Shown: positions 11,085 to 21,553, counted from the first letter of the stretch. The stretch is 64,000 nucleotides of DNA from Mycoplasmopsis agalactiae PG2 (GCF_000063605.1 NC_009497.1:310001-374000), one strand, 5' to 3'. Notes: generated from the letters alone by a model not told the origin. Numbers and translations are program-made.

Positions 11085-12137
11085 ATGAAAATGAAAGCTT
11101 TAGTTTATCATGGCGATCACAAGATTGCCTTAGAAACTGTTGATAGGCCAATTATTCAAAAGCCAACAGATGCAATAGTGAAAGTGACTAAAACAACTAT
11201 TTGTGGTACAGACTTAGGTATTTATAAAGGTAAAAATCCTGAAGTTGCTGACGGTAGAATTTTAGGTCATGAAGGCATTGGAATTGTTGAAGAAGTAGGT
11301 TCAAGCGTTTCAAATGTTAAAGTAGGAGACAAAGTTTTAATTGGTTGTGTTACACCTTGCGGTAAATGTGACAATTGTAGAAAACAATTATACTCACACT
11401 GTAGAGAAGCTGAAGGTGGTTGAAAATTCGGTTATATGATTAATGGAACACAGGCTGAATATGTAAGAGTTCCATTTGCTGATAATAGTTTATATAAATA
11501 TCCTGAATCAATTTCTGATGAAGTGGCTGTTATGTTATCTGACGCACTTCCAACAGGTCATGAAATTGGCGTGCAATATGGCGCTGTTGCTCCTGGTAAA
11601 TCAGTAGCAATTGTTGGAGCTGGACCAGTTGGTATGGGGGCATTATTAACAGCTCAGTTATATTCACCAGCACACTTAATTGTGATCGATTTTGACAAAA
11701 ACCGTTTAGAAATGGCTAAAAAATTAGGCGCAACTCACACTTTAGTGCCTGATGAATCATTATTAACTAAATTACAAGAAATTGTCGGCCAAGATGGCGT
11801 TGACGTTGCTATTGAAGCAGTTGGTGTGCCTTCATCATGAGACACATGTCAAAAAATTGTTAAAGCCAGCGGAAATATTTCAGTTGTTGGAGTTCATGGC
11901 AAAAAAGTTGACTTCAATGTTCAAGATTTATGAATTAAAAACATTACAGTTACAACCGGATTAGTAAACACAAACACACTTCCAATGCTAATTAATGCAG
12001 TTTCAACAGGAAAACTACCTGTGCAAGGATTAATTACTCACAGATTTAACTTATCTGATATTATGAGTGCATATGACACTTTCTTAAATGCATCTGATAA
12101 CAAGGCAATGAAGATTTTCATTGACGCAACAAAATAA
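11085..12137 (+). CDS. adh: Zinc-dependent alcohol dehydrogenase (medium-chain family)
   Basis: Oxidises or reduces small alcohols and aldehydes with NAD(P); 350 residues. Catalytic zinc ligands are visible in TICGTD and GHEGIG. The structural zinc loop PCGKCDNCRKQLYSHC keeps all four cysteines. The Rossmann fold is IVGAGPVGMGALL followed by IVIDFDKNRLEMAKKLGA, where the Asp after the second strand favours NAD. It resembles the short-chain-alcohol (ADH2-like) enzymes common in mycoplasmas. It stands alone between secA (divergent) and topA (convergent). The start follows an AGAGG box; two TGA Trp codons are present. Confidence 0.93.
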
Positions 12138-12190
12138 GTTTTACTTTTCGCCTTATTAATTTTTAAGCTAATTAAAAGGTTATTCAAAAA

Positions 12191-12220
12191 CTCACAGGCC
12201 TTATCTGTGGGTTTTATTAT
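12191..12220 (+). terminator. Terminator of the alcohol dehydrogenase gene
   Basis: CTCACAG (12191-12197) pairs with CTGTGGG (12205-12211, one G-T pair), followed by TTTTATTAT. Confidence 0.75.
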
Positions 12221-12244
12221 ATAAATTTGAAATAGTATTATAAA

Positions 12245-12258
12245 CCTATAAAACAGGC
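12245..12258. repeat. Copy of the dispersed CTATAAAAYAG hairpin motif
   Basis: CCTATAAAACAGGC between the convergent adh and topA genes; near-palindromic. See findings for the full set. Confidence 0.5.
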
Positions 12259-12285
12259 ATTTAAGTAAAATTACTTTGTTTTATA

Positions 12286-14139
12286 TTATTTAGCTTTCCT
12301 TCTGAAAAATCTCTTTTTATTGCTTCCATCATCATAACTTTTTGTAAAGTTACACTTAGGAAAATTATCGCAAGCGATAAATTTATCGCCTCTTTTATTT
12401 CTTCTGATAACTAAATTACCATTATCATTAGGACAAGATTCATCAATTTTTTGCAAGCTCATTGATGTATGATCTAAGTTTTGAGAAGCGCTTTCATAAT
12501 TGTTTTTAAACTTACTATAAAAGTCTTCCATTACGGGGGCAACAGATATTTTATTAGTTGCAATAAGATCTAATTGATTTTCAACTTCTGCTGTATAGCC
12601 TTCGTTAATAATATCTGGAAAGTCTTGAATTAGTTTTTCTAAAATTAATTTACCAAAATCAGTAGGTACTAATGCAGCATTTTCTGACCTTACATATTCT
12701 CTGTTTAAAATAATTTTAACAGTTGTAGCAAATGTTGAAGGACGACCAACTTTAATATCATCTAGTTTTTCAATTAAAGAACCTTCAGAATATCTAGCAG
12801 GCGGATTAGTTTCTTTGCCTTCAATTACAAACTCTCTAACACTTACCAATTGACCTATTTTATAGTCAGGATCGACACTTTCATTCATCTCGCCTTTTAC
12901 TATATAATAGCCATCAAAAAGCACTCAACTTACATTTAGTCTAAACTCTAATTTATCTTTAGCAAACTTATATGTTTTATTAGCTCTTAGTGGTGGAGTA
13001 ATTAAACACATAAGCGTGTGTTCATAAATTAATTTATAAATTTGATAATCATAATTATTCAAATCATACTTATTTTTAGCTTCATCAGGCAATAGCGTTA
13101 TATCGGTAGGCCTAATAGCTTCGTGAGCATCTTGGTCACCTTTAAAACCTTTAACTTTGTCCAAAACATATTCATCGCCATACTTAATTGAAATATAGTT
13201 TTTAGTTGCATTAACAAAAGTGTGACTTAATCTAGTGCTATCAGTACGTGGGTAACTAATTAAACTGCCATCACCAAAACCTTCATAAAGTCTTTGCAAT
13301 GAAGCTTGAGTAATAGATGAGCTAAATGGACTCTTTTTATATAAAGCTGCTTGTTTAAAAGGAGTAAGTGCTGGTAATGTTTTTTTAGACTCTTTTATAT
13401 CTTTAACTACCAAAATATTACTTGGCAAAATATCAATACTCTTTTTAACAGACTCTAACTCATCAGGAAACACTCAGGTTTTTTCAGCTGCAATATGCTT
13501 AGGCATATAAATTTCTGCTGTTAGTGAATCAGAAATTAAAGCTTCAATTGAATAATATCCTCTAGGCACAAAATTTTCAATTTCTTTTTCTCTATCAACT
13601 ACTAATTTAAGCGCAATTGATTGCACTCTACCTGCTGAAGGAGTAGCAGGAGAGTTAGATAACTTTTTTTGCATTAATTGGCTTAATCTAAAACCAATTA
13701 TTCTGTCAAGCATTCTTCTAGTTTTTTGTGCATCAATTAAATTTTGATCTAACTGAGTTGGATTTTCAACTGAATATAAAATAGCATCTTTAGTTATTTC
13801 ATTGTATTTAATTCTGGCAAATTTGCCTTCTTTACATTTTAAATACTTAACTAAATGATCACCAATAGCTTCGCCTTCACGATCAGGGTCAGTTGCTATA
13901 TATACAAAATCAGCATCCTTTACAGCAGTTTTTAGCTGCTTTACAATCTCTTTTTTAGCTGGATCAATTTCGAATTCGGGCTCTCATTTACTCATATCAA
14001 TGCCTAAGCCCATTGATCCTTTTTTGCTTAATCTTGCAATATGGCCGACTGAAGCCATTACATTATAATTTTCTCCAAGATATTTTTTTATAGTCTCCAC
14101 TTTATTTGGTGATTCAACAATTACCAATTTATAACTCAT
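12286..14139 (-). CDS. topA: DNA topoisomerase I (type IA)
   Basis: Relaxes negative supercoils by cutting and passing one strand; 617 residues. The Toprim domain opens with KLVIVESPNKVETIKKYLG and has the acidic DPDREGEA motif. The catalytic tyrosine is about residue 296 in LISYPRTDSTRLS. One C-terminal zinc-ribbon-like repeat remains (SCPNDNGNLVIRRNKRG, then CDNFPKC), but the second Cys of the first knuckle is replaced, leaving three Cys. The tail is basic (KKRFFRRKAK). The start at 14139 has no ribosome site, and a -10-like TATACT ends 10 bases upstream, suggesting a leaderless mRNA. It is divergent from rpsF. Confidence 0.95.
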
Positions 14140-14202
14140 AATTATGGAAAGTATATACTTTAAAATTTCATATAAAATTAAAATTTTAATATCATATTTC
14201 TT

Positions 14203-14224
14203 ATTTATTAATATATTAATAAAT
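14203..14224. repeat. Perfect 22-bp A/T palindrome
   Basis: The sequence centred on 14213/14214 equals its own reverse complement over 22 bases (ATTTATTAATA followed by its complement). It lies about 65 bases upstream of topA and 270 upstream of rpsF, so it could be an operator or simply AT-rich sequence that extrudes easily. A copy of the CTATAAAACAG motif is at 14322-14334 in the same gap. Confidence 0.6.
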
Positions 14225-14379
14225 CAAATGTGGAAAAAATATTTTTCATATGTTTTAGGAAGCGATAACAAAATTAATTTGATTTTTAAAAGCCTTAATT
14301 GACTTTTATTACTATAAAACAGCCTTATTGGTTAATTTAGCAATAAAATAAATATGCTTATGTAAAAATATTTTTCTTA

Positions 14380-14385
14380 TATAAT
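14380..14385 (+). promoter_or_regulatory. -10 box of the rpsF-ssb-rpsR operon
   Basis: TATAAT at 14380-14385 in a very A/T-rich setting with no convincing -35 box. Transcription from about 14392 would give a ~100-base leader that contains the hairpins at 14412-14433 and 14441-14480. Confidence 0.5.
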
Positions 14386-14440
14386 AAACAATGAGTATTT
14401 TATATAGACTAAATAACTTTTTTAAGTTATTTTTCAAATA

Positions 14441-14480
14441 CTCCTTGATCATAAGTTATGATCCAGATGTCCAAAAGGAG
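14441..14480 (+). promoter_or_regulatory. Leader hairpin masking the rpsF ribosome site (possible S6:S18 autoregulation)
   Basis: CTCCTT (14441-14446) is complementary to the rpsF ribosome site AAGGAG (14475-14480). Directly inside, GATCATA (14447-14453) pairs with TATGATC (14457-14463). The result is one long hairpin with a large bulge (CAGATGTCCAA) on the 3' side. Known leaders bound by the S6:S18 complex in other bacteria are also bulged hairpins upstream of rpsF; whether this bulge matches their conserved core is not established here. Confidence 0.5.
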
Positions 14481-14490
14481 ATTTTTATTA

Positions 14491-14928
14491 ATGAATAAGT
14501 ATGAAATTATGTTAATTATTGATCCAGCAATCGATATGGCAATGGCTAACGAAATTGTTGAATCAGTTTTTGACAAAAAAAACATAAATAAAGTAGTTAA
14601 ATTAGAAAATTCTACTTTAGCTTACCCAATTAACAAATCATCAAAAGCTCAATATGTAGTTTACACACTTGAAGCTAAAAGTGAATTAATTGCTGAATTT
14701 ACTCGTAGAGCAAATATCGCTAAATTCATTTGAAGACAAATGGTTATAAATTTAGATACTGAAAAAGGTTTTCAAAGATCGAAGAAAGCATTCAAACACA
14801 GAATTGCTAAGGATGCTAAAGTTGCTAACAAAGGTACAGGTGTTAAACAACTAATTGAAAACTTAGAAAAAACAATGTCACACAAAGCAAAGCCTTCTTT
14901 TAAAAAAGAAGTTAAGAAAAGTAACTAA
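14491..14928 (+). CDS. rpsF: Ribosomal protein S6
   Basis: Small-subunit protein that pairs with S18 on the ribosome platform; 145 residues, longer than the ~100-residue core because of a basic Lys-rich tail. The core shows MNKYEIMLIIDPA at the N-terminus and LAYPINKSSKAQYVVYTLEAKSEL. The start at 14491 is chosen over the upstream ATG at 14458 because it follows AAGGAG by 10 bases and begins exactly with the family N-terminus. The Trp in IWRQM is coded by TGA. First gene of the conserved rpsF-ssb-rpsR operon. Confidence 0.96.
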
Positions 14929-14965
14929 CTATTTTTAAATTCATTTCAAAAGTTGGAGATAAATA

Positions 14966-15364
14966 ATGAATAAGGTGTTATTAGTTGGCAGAATAGCTAG
15001 TGATATTAAGCTAAGCAAAATGCAAAATGGAGCTAGTTCAATTAAAACTTCAATAGCTGTAAAAAAGCCTAATAATGCAAATAATGTTGTCGAATTTATT
15101 GACATTATTGCAAAAGAAAATGTTGCTGATTTTATTGTTAAAAATGTTTCTAAAGGAACATTAGTATCCTTAGAAGGCTACTTAAGTCTTTACAGATTTA
15201 AAAACAAGGCAGGAACTTCAGTCAAACTAACTTATGTAAATGTTCAAGAAATTAGTGTGCTTTCAAAAAGCAATAAAAATGTTGCTGAAAACTCTAAATT
15301 AGATAGTGCACAAGTAATTACTGATAATGACATCCCAACTGCTGAATCAATTATTGAAGACTAA
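14966..15364 (+). CDS. ssb: Single-stranded DNA-binding protein
   Basis: Coats single-stranded DNA in replication and repair; 132 residues. An OB-fold is apparent: MNKVLLVGRIASDIKL at the start, then VEFIDIIAKENVADFIVKNVSKG and LVSLEGYLS. The tail is acidic and ends NDIPTAESIIED, a degenerate form of the usual DDDIPF tip that recruits partner proteins. It sits between rpsF and rpsR with 37- and 18-base gaps and a GGAG ribosome site, as in most Firmicutes and mollicutes. Confidence 0.94.
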   Translation: MNKVLLVGRIASDIKLSKMQNGASSIKTSIAVKKPNNANNVVEFIDIIAKENVADFIVKNVSKGTLVSLEGYLSLYRFKNKAGTSVKLTYVNVQEISVLSKSNKNVAENSKLDSAQVITDNDIPTAESIIED

Positions 15365-15382
15365 ATTAATAGGAGAATAATA

Positions 15383-15706
15383 ATGGCTAATTTTAAAAAA
15401 GTTAAAAAAGGCAGAAACTTAAGACGTAAGTGTGAATTGTGTGAAACCAACATTGAATATGTTGACTACAAAAATGTTGAATTTATAACAAAATTTATTT
15501 CAGGTATTGGTCAAATCAAACCTCATGTTTCAACAGGAACATGTGCTAGACACCAAAGAAAAGTTGCAAACGCTATTAAAAGAGCACGTTTTATGGCTTT
15601 AATTCCTTATACAAAGGATAAAATTCGTGTTTTAGCACCTGCTGCTTCAGCAAATACAGCTCAAGCACCTGCTGAAAAAGCTAAAAAAGAAGCTGTAGCT
15701 GCTTAA
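15383..15706 (+). CDS. rpsR: Ribosomal protein S18
   Basis: Small-subunit protein, partner of S6; 107 residues. The N-terminal CELCET has the two Cys of the zinc-binding type of S18, followed by VDYKNVEFITKFISGIGQIKP and TGTCARHQRKVANAIKRARFMALIPY, the diagnostic core. An extra Ala/Lys-rich tail (APAASANTAQAPAEKAKKEA) is typical of mycoplasmas. The start follows AGGAG by 7 bases. Last gene of the operon. Confidence 0.96.
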   Translation: MANFKKVKKGRNLRRKCELCETNIEYVDYKNVEFITKFISGIGQIKPHVSTGTCARHQRKVANAIKRARFMALIPYTKDKIRVLAPAASANTAQAPAEKAKKEAVAA

Positions 15707-15723
15707 TAATAATTAAAAAAATT

Positions 15724-15752
15724 AAAACCGCCACAGGGCGATTTTTAATTTG
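15724..15752 (+). terminator. Terminator of the rpsF-ssb-rpsR operon
   Basis: Stem AAAAcCGCC (15724-15732) with GGCGaTTTT (15737-15745), followed by T-rich sequence. Confidence 0.7.
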
Positions 15753-15771
15753 CCTATCTTTTGAAAAACTG

Positions 15772-16599
15772 CTATTTATTTCTATTTTTACCAGTAACTT
15801 TTTCTAATTTTTTAAGCCAGTGATATATGCCGCTTTTGGTAATCTCTTTATTTTCCCTTAAGGTGTATAAATAAGCTATAGAAGACAAACTCTCATTTGG
15901 GTTTTCTTTAATAAGATTAAAGAGTTTTAGTTGCTCAGCACTGAAGTTATTTTCGAGATTTAGTTCACGCATTAAATTGATATTTTTAATGTATTTACTA
16001 TTTGCATTTACTATTTTATTTATATTTGAAGCGTCAATGTTTCTTAGTCTATTAGTGTTATTAAAAAAGTCTCTACTTATAGTGTTATCCATGAAATTAA
16101 AAAATGATGTAGTGACTGAAATAGCCTTTAAAAAATCACTTATTTTTTCGTGTTTTTTAATGTAAGCTATAAATTTTTTATTGTGTTTGATTTTGACAAA
16201 ATTAAAGTCATATTCATTGAGTTTATTGATTATAACATCAATGAATTGTTCATAATTTGAAGCAATTTGCAAGTGGTATGACGAATTATTAAGGTTACTA
16301 ATTGATCCATTACCAACAAAAACACCTTGAAAAAATGAAGAAGGATAGCTAAATTCTTCCACTAATGAAAAATCATTTTTGTTAATTAAAACAATAGAAT
16401 TTTTTTCATATTGTATGCCAATTTTATTTAAGCTCTTTAAAACAGTGCTTTTGGTCAAATTGTCATAAATTCTAAGCTTGATAATATCATTTTCAATAAT
16501 GCATTTTGAATATATATAACCTCTTAAAAATTCACTAGCATCATCATTATTTCTTTTTTTATTCAATATTTCAAGCTTAATTTCTTTTGTAAAATTCAT
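15772..16599 (-). CDS. whiA: WhiA-family DNA-binding protein
   Basis: 275 residues. WhiA proteins combine a degenerate LAGLIDADG homing-endonuclease fold with a C-terminal helix-turn-helix. Here FLRGYIYSKC and FFQGVFVGNGSIS carry the two LAGLIDADG-like helices, and NINLMRELNLENNFSAEQLKLFNLIKENPNESLSSIAYL is the DNA-binding helical part. In Mycoplasma gallisepticum a WhiA homologue has been linked to ribosomal-protein gene control; its role here is inferred. The start at 16599 follows AGGTG by 6 bases; an in-frame GTG three codons upstream is less well placed. The gene contains no obvious damage. Confidence 0.9.
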   Translation of the reverse strand: MNFTKEIKLEILNKKRNNDDASEFLRGYIYSKCIIENDIIKLRIYDNLTKSTVLKSLNKIGIQYEKNSIVLINKNDFSLVEEFSYPSSFFQGVFVGNGSISNLNNSSYHLQIASNYEQFIDVIINKLNEYDFNFVKIKHNKKFIAYIKKHEKISDFLKAISVTTSFFNFMDNTISRDFFNNTNRLRNIDASNINKIVNANSKYIKNINLMRELNLENNFSAEQLKLFNLIKENPNESLSSIAYLYTLRENKEITKSGIYHWLKKLEKVTGKNRNK

Positions 16600-16640
16600 C
16601 AAAAACACCTGCTTTAAAAAAGTAATGTATAAATAATTAT

Positions 16641-16685
16641 AAAAAAAGCAAAAGAATTTTGCATAAAATTACTTTTGCTTTTTTT
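16641..16685. terminator. Bidirectional terminator between deoB and whiA
   Basis: AAAAAAAGCAAAAG (16641-16654) and CTTTTGCTTTTTTT (16672-16685) form a 14-bp stem with A/T flanks on both sides. It ends deoB on the minus strand and separates it from whiA. Confidence 0.75.
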
Positions 16686-16690
16686 GTTTA

Positions 16691-17878
16691 TTAAACTAAT
16701 TTATCAAAAATATCTTCACCTGTTAATGAAACAGTTTCAACTCCAAAATTACGGGCTACAATGTTTCCAGTAGTGCCCAATCCTGTAACATCATTTAAAA
16801 CTCTTGGTTCTTTAAACATTTTTGAATAAATAGTTAAAGGTAGCATTTCACGTGTGTGGTTAAAGCCTGGATAAGCAGGGTCATTACCATGGTCACTAGT
16901 CATGATTAACAAGTCATCTTTTTTCATCACTTGTATTAGTTTGCCAAGTTTTGAATCTAATGTAGCAACATTTGATGCAAAGCCATCAACATCTCTACGG
17001 TGACCATAGTGTGAGTCAAATTGTACTAGGTTGACAAAAATAAATTTGTTTTCTTCATCTAATTGAGCAAGTTCAATAGCCTTGTCCATGCCATCAGCAT
17101 CACCGCTAGAGTGAATTGCTCTTGAAATGCCTTGTCCTACAAAAATATCATTTATTTTACCTATAGCAATAACTTCAATTCCTGCTTCTTGCAATTTATT
17201 TAAAATCATTGGTTCTGGTGCATTTGCATAGTCATGTCTGTTAAATGTTCTAGTATATTTGCCATTTTCACCGACAAAAGGACGAACAATAATTCTACCA
17301 ACGTTTCACTCAGGCTTAGATGAACAAATTTCTCTAGCTGCCTTACCATATTTGTATAAGTTATCTAAACCAATTCACTCTTCATGAGCGGCAATTTGAA
17401 GCACTGAATCGTTTGAAGTATAAACAATTATGCTACCATTTTGCTTTTGTTCTTCAGCGTATTGATCAATTATTTCAGTACCTGAACCAGCTTTATTGCA
17501 AATTATTTTTCTGTTGTCAAAAGCTTTTTCTAATTCAGCAATCAAGTCTGCTGGAAAGCCTGTTTCGGTAAATGTAGGGAAAGGCACTTCAGTTTTAATT
17601 CCCATCATTTCTCAGTGACCTGCTAATGTATCTTTAGCATTTGAAACTTCTTGAATTCTTGATACATAAGCAAGCGGACTTTTAGTGTGGTAATTTCCTT
17701 CTAATTGTGCAACATTACCAATACCTAATTTTTTTCATGTGTCAATGAAAAACATTGAACTAAGTGATGCAGAATATAATGTGTTTGCCCCTGCATCACC
17801 GAATTTTTTTTGATCTTTATCTGGTCCAATGCCTAAACCATCAGTAACTATCATGAAAACTCTTTTAAATTTAGCCAT
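16691..17878 (-). CDS. deoB: Phosphopentomutase
   Basis: Interconverts ribose-1-phosphate and ribose-5-phosphate (and the deoxy forms), linking nucleoside salvage to sugar metabolism. 395 residues, alkaline-phosphatase superfamily. Metal and active-site motifs are clear: [13 protein letters not shown] at the start, [33 protein letters not shown] and NHTREMLPL. Five or more TGA codons give conserved Trp. The start follows AGGAG by 5 bases. It stands alone between the membrane-protein gene (18009) and whiA, both on the same strand. Confidence 0.95.
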
Positions 17879-17985
17879 TTCGCTCCTAATTAACCTATTT
17901 TAATGTATTAAAAGTACAATAAATTATAAACTATTGTATATTACTTATATTATAGACTTTTAGATGGCCTGCTTGTTGTGTTTAA

Positions 17986-18010
17986 TAAAAAAAATAGCGC
18001 AAGGCTATTT
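17986..18010 (-). terminator. Terminator of the membrane-protein gene
   Basis: On the minus strand AAATAGC (18010-18004) pairs with GCTATTT (17998-17992), followed by TTTTTTT; it overlaps the stop codon. Confidence 0.75.
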
Positions 18011-19259
18011 AGTTTGATGATTCATCTTTGGCTTCATTTTCACTTATAGAAACTACATTATCATAGCCAAAAGGAGCTAAAAACATTAATGAAAGGTAAA
18101 CTAAGTAAAACTCATCTAAAATTTTATTAACAATTAATTCAGTTACCGTTTCTTTATTTAATGTAGGTGTTTTGAAGTATAAATCTAACAATTGAGTAGG
18201 AGTTTTGAATCAAATAAAAGCTTCTTGATTTTTAATTAAGATTGCCAAATCTTTAGCAAAAGATTTATCTTTACGACTGTTTTTAAGGCTTATAGAGCTA
18301 TTTATAGCAATGCTGTCAAATTCATTTTTTAAGTCACTAAGGTATGATAAATTGTTTGTGTCGCTTGCTCATTTTTGCATTAATGAAGGCTCTTCTGAAT
18401 TAATGTTTAGAGACATGAATTCATCTTTTACTTCAACTTTTTTAAAGCCTTCAGGAGTGTAATTATTTAGTTCATCAAAAAGAGTTAGGCTAACATTTTT
18501 ATTTAAATTTAGTAATTTAGCTGCAATGCCGAAGTAAAGTTTGTTTTCTATTTTTTGAATTTTGTCTTTATAAATAAGTGATTTAGCGCTCTTTAATTTC
18601 TTTATTTCTTTGTTACTTAAATCATTAATCTTAATTCACTCTTCGCTTCTAAATTCAATGTTTTGCATTCTAATAAGTTGTTTATTTGAAACAGCTTCAT
18701 ACATTTCATATTTATTGTTAATGACATTAAACTTGCTTAAGTTTTTGAAATTAGATGTGTTTTTAAAGAAGCTAATATTTGCAAAATTGACTATTTTATT
18801 GCCACTTTCGTCATTTTTATATAATGGTTTTAGTCCAATATAATCAAGTAAATGGTCAGTTAATTCTCTATTATTAACACTAGCTACAATGTCCCTTTTT
18901 AAAAACACTCTAGCATTAAAAACTATTGGATAAAGAATACATCAAGCTATTAAAAATACAAAAGCCAAGCTATAAAGTGAAGCTAGTAAAGGGCGAAAAT
19001 GATCTGGTTGTAGTAGTCAACTATTGCCAGTTTTAAAGATAACTACAAAAGATATTGCAACTGATGAAAGCAGCAAAATAACTGCAATGATAAATAGTGG
19101 AATACTTACATAAGCTCCAACTGTTGCAAGGTTAATTTTTCTACTATTTTTCTTTTCAGCATAATATTCATTTAATTTAGCTTTAACAATTCCTTTGACA
19201 GGAGCATACTTTTGATGATTGAATTTTTCTCTTGAAAGTATTAAATTAAAATTACTCAT
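18009..19259 (-). CDS. Conserved membrane protein of unknown function
   Basis: 416 residues, not recognised beyond being mycoplasma-like. A basic N-terminus (NHQKYAPVKGIVKAKLNEYY) precedes two membrane segments (about 47-75, IPLFIIAVILLLSSVAISFVV, and about 92-112, LASLYSLAFVFLIAWCILYP). The long remainder is charged, soluble and Asn/Lys-rich, without a catalytic motif I can see. The tail is acidic (ENEAKDESSN). The start has a strong GGGGGG ribosome site 5 bases upstream. It is divergent from ligA. Confidence 0.8.
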
Positions 19260-19396
19260 AAGTCCCCCCTTTTTGTTAAATTATTTAATAAGCAAAGATA
19301 TTAAAATTATATATTTATAATTCAAAATCCATTAATTAAATACAATATTTAAAGATATCTAAAACGCTTAAAAAACATTTTATTTTGGGAGAAATG

Positions 19397-21361
19397 ATGC
19401 AAAAAGAAGAAGCAAAAGAGTTAATTAAGTCATTAGTTGAAAAAATAAATCAATGAAATTATGAATATTATCAATTAAATAAGCCCAGCGTTTCTGATTT
19501 GGAATACGATAAAGCTTTACTAGAGCTAGAAAAATTAGAAAAAGAGCATCCTGATTTAATTCTTAGTAACAGCCCAACTTTTAGAATTGGCTCTTTTGCT
19601 TCTGAAAAATTTACTAAATTTGTGTACCAAAAACCTATGTTATCTTTAGCTAAAGCCTATAACTATGATGATATTAATAGCTTTATAAACAATATTTCAA
19701 AAATTGTACCGACTGAAAATATAAACTTTAATATTGAACCTAAAATTGATGGGCTAAGCATCGCTTTGCGCTATAAACAAGGCAAACTGGTCAAAGCAGC
19801 CACTAGAGGAGATGGCTCTGAAGGAGAAGATGTTACTGAAAACATTTACCAAATTAAATCAATTCCTAAGCTTATTAATTACTTTAATGATCTAGAAGTG
19901 CGTGGCGAAGTTTTTATAACTAAGAATGATTTTAAAAAAATAAATGAAAGCAATAATTTTGCTAATGCAAGAAACGCTGCTAGTGGCACTTTGAGGCAAT
20001 TAGATGCTAATATTGTTGCAGAAAGAAATCTTAGTGCATTTTTATATGAAATAGTTGAGCCAGAAAAGCATGGTATTTATTATCAACATGAAGCGCTTGA
20101 ATTTATGAAAAATTTAGATTTCCCAACTAATCCTTTTTCAAAAGTTGTAGAAATTGAAGAATTAGAAGAATCTATTAGTGATTTTGCTGAAATAAAAAAC
20201 AAATTAGACTATGACGCAGATGGATTGGTCATTAAGCTTAATGATTTACAAATGTGGGATAAATTAGGCAAAACTTCCAAGTTCCCTAAGCACTCAATTG
20301 CTTTTAAATATGATGTTGAAGTAGCATCAAGTAGAATAACTGACATATTAACTTCGGTTGGCAGAACTGGAAAAATTACTTATATTGCAAACATTTTGCC
20401 TGTGTTATTAAATCAAACTACAGTTAAAGCTGCTACATTGCATAATCATAATTTTATTAAGGATATGAACATCAATATTAATGATGAAGTTAATATTATA
20501 AAAGCAGGCGAAATAATACCTAAGGTTATAAGCTTAAAAGAAGAGAAAAATTACGTAGATTACTATAAAAAAGCCACAAACTGTCCTTCTTGTGGCTCAC
20601 AATTGGTTGAATTTGAAGGCATTGTTGATCAGTTTTGCACTAATGATGAGTGTCCTGATAAAAATATTAATAATATTTATCATTTTGCTTCTAGAAACTG
20701 TCTTAATATTGTTGGCTTAGGCTTAAGCACTGTTAAGGATTTTTATCCTAAATTTATAAAAAATATTAAAGATATTTTTGACTTACACAAGTATAGAGCT
20801 GAGCTAATTAAACTCCCAAGATATAGAGACTTAAAGGTTGATAACATTTTAAATAGCATTGAAAGTGCAAAAAATAAAAAATTTAGCAAAGTTATATTTG
20901 CTTTAGGCATTAAACATATAGGGCAAAGAGCTGCTAAATTAATTGCTGATAATTATGCTAATTTTGCAGAACTACTAGATGATCATAATTTATTAAAACT
21001 GCAAAATACTAAAAATATTGGTCCTAAAATAATTGAGAGCTTAATTGAATTTATTTCAAGCCCAGCAAACCAAGATTTACTAGCTTTTTTGGATGCAATT
21101 TTTAATTATGAGGGCAAAGCAAAAGTTATAAGTACTATTTTAAGCGGCTATACTTTCGTTATAACTGGGGTCTTATCTGAGCCAAGAAGTCATTTTGTAA
21201 AACTAATAGAAGAACACAGTGGAAACGTTTCCAGTGCAATATCAAGCAAAACTAGTTATTTATTAGCTGGTTCTGATGCAGGAAGTAAGTTAGAAAAAGC
21301 CTATAAAACAGGCACAAAAGTCATAAATGAAGAACAATTTTATGATCTCATAAAACAGTAG
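19397..21361 (+). CDS. ligA: NAD-dependent DNA ligase
   Basis: Seals nicks in replication and repair; 654 residues. Catalytic Lys116 is in IEPKIDGLSI. The four zinc cysteines are in CPSCGSQLVEF and CTNDECP. Helix-hairpin-helix repeats (GIKHIGQRAAKLIADNY and NIGPKIIESL) precede a C-terminal BRCT domain (GYTFVITGVLSEPRSHFVKL to the end). The start at 19397 is one of two adjacent ATGs; it gives better spacing to GGGAG. A TGA Trp lies at codon 21. Confidence 0.96.
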
Positions 21362-21447
21362 TTTTTGTAGCTAATTTAGCATATGAAACCAAAATGTGGA
21401 ATAATTTCCAATCAATTTACTTTTTTATTTTCAATATTTAGCTGGTG

Positions 21448-21465
21448 ATATATATATATATATAT
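21448..21465. repeat. (AT)9 dinucleotide run upstream of MIB1
   Basis: Eighteen alternating A/T bases about 90 bases before the MIB1 start codon. Such runs can change length by slippage. Confidence 0.8.
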
Positions 21466-21486
21466 GCCCCTGGCTATTGTTAAACT

Positions 21487-21520
21487 AATCAGGCATATAT
21501 AATATGCTTGATTTTTATTT
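21487..21520 (+). terminator. Terminator after ligA, or hairpin in the MIB1 promoter region
   Basis: AATCAGGCATAT (21487-21498) pairs with ATATGCTTGATT (21502-21513), one G-T pair, loop ATA, then TTTTTATTTT. A TATAAT sequence (21498-21503) lies across the loop and could be the MIB1 -10 box. Confidence 0.7.
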
Positions 21521-21553
21521 TTTATGTTGCTATATCTTTAAATGGAGCTAGTT

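Noticed and set aside
14458..14490. Earlier start for rpsF giving 11 extra residues.
   Set aside because: The extra codons cover the ribosome site and hairpin; the family N-terminus begins at 14491.
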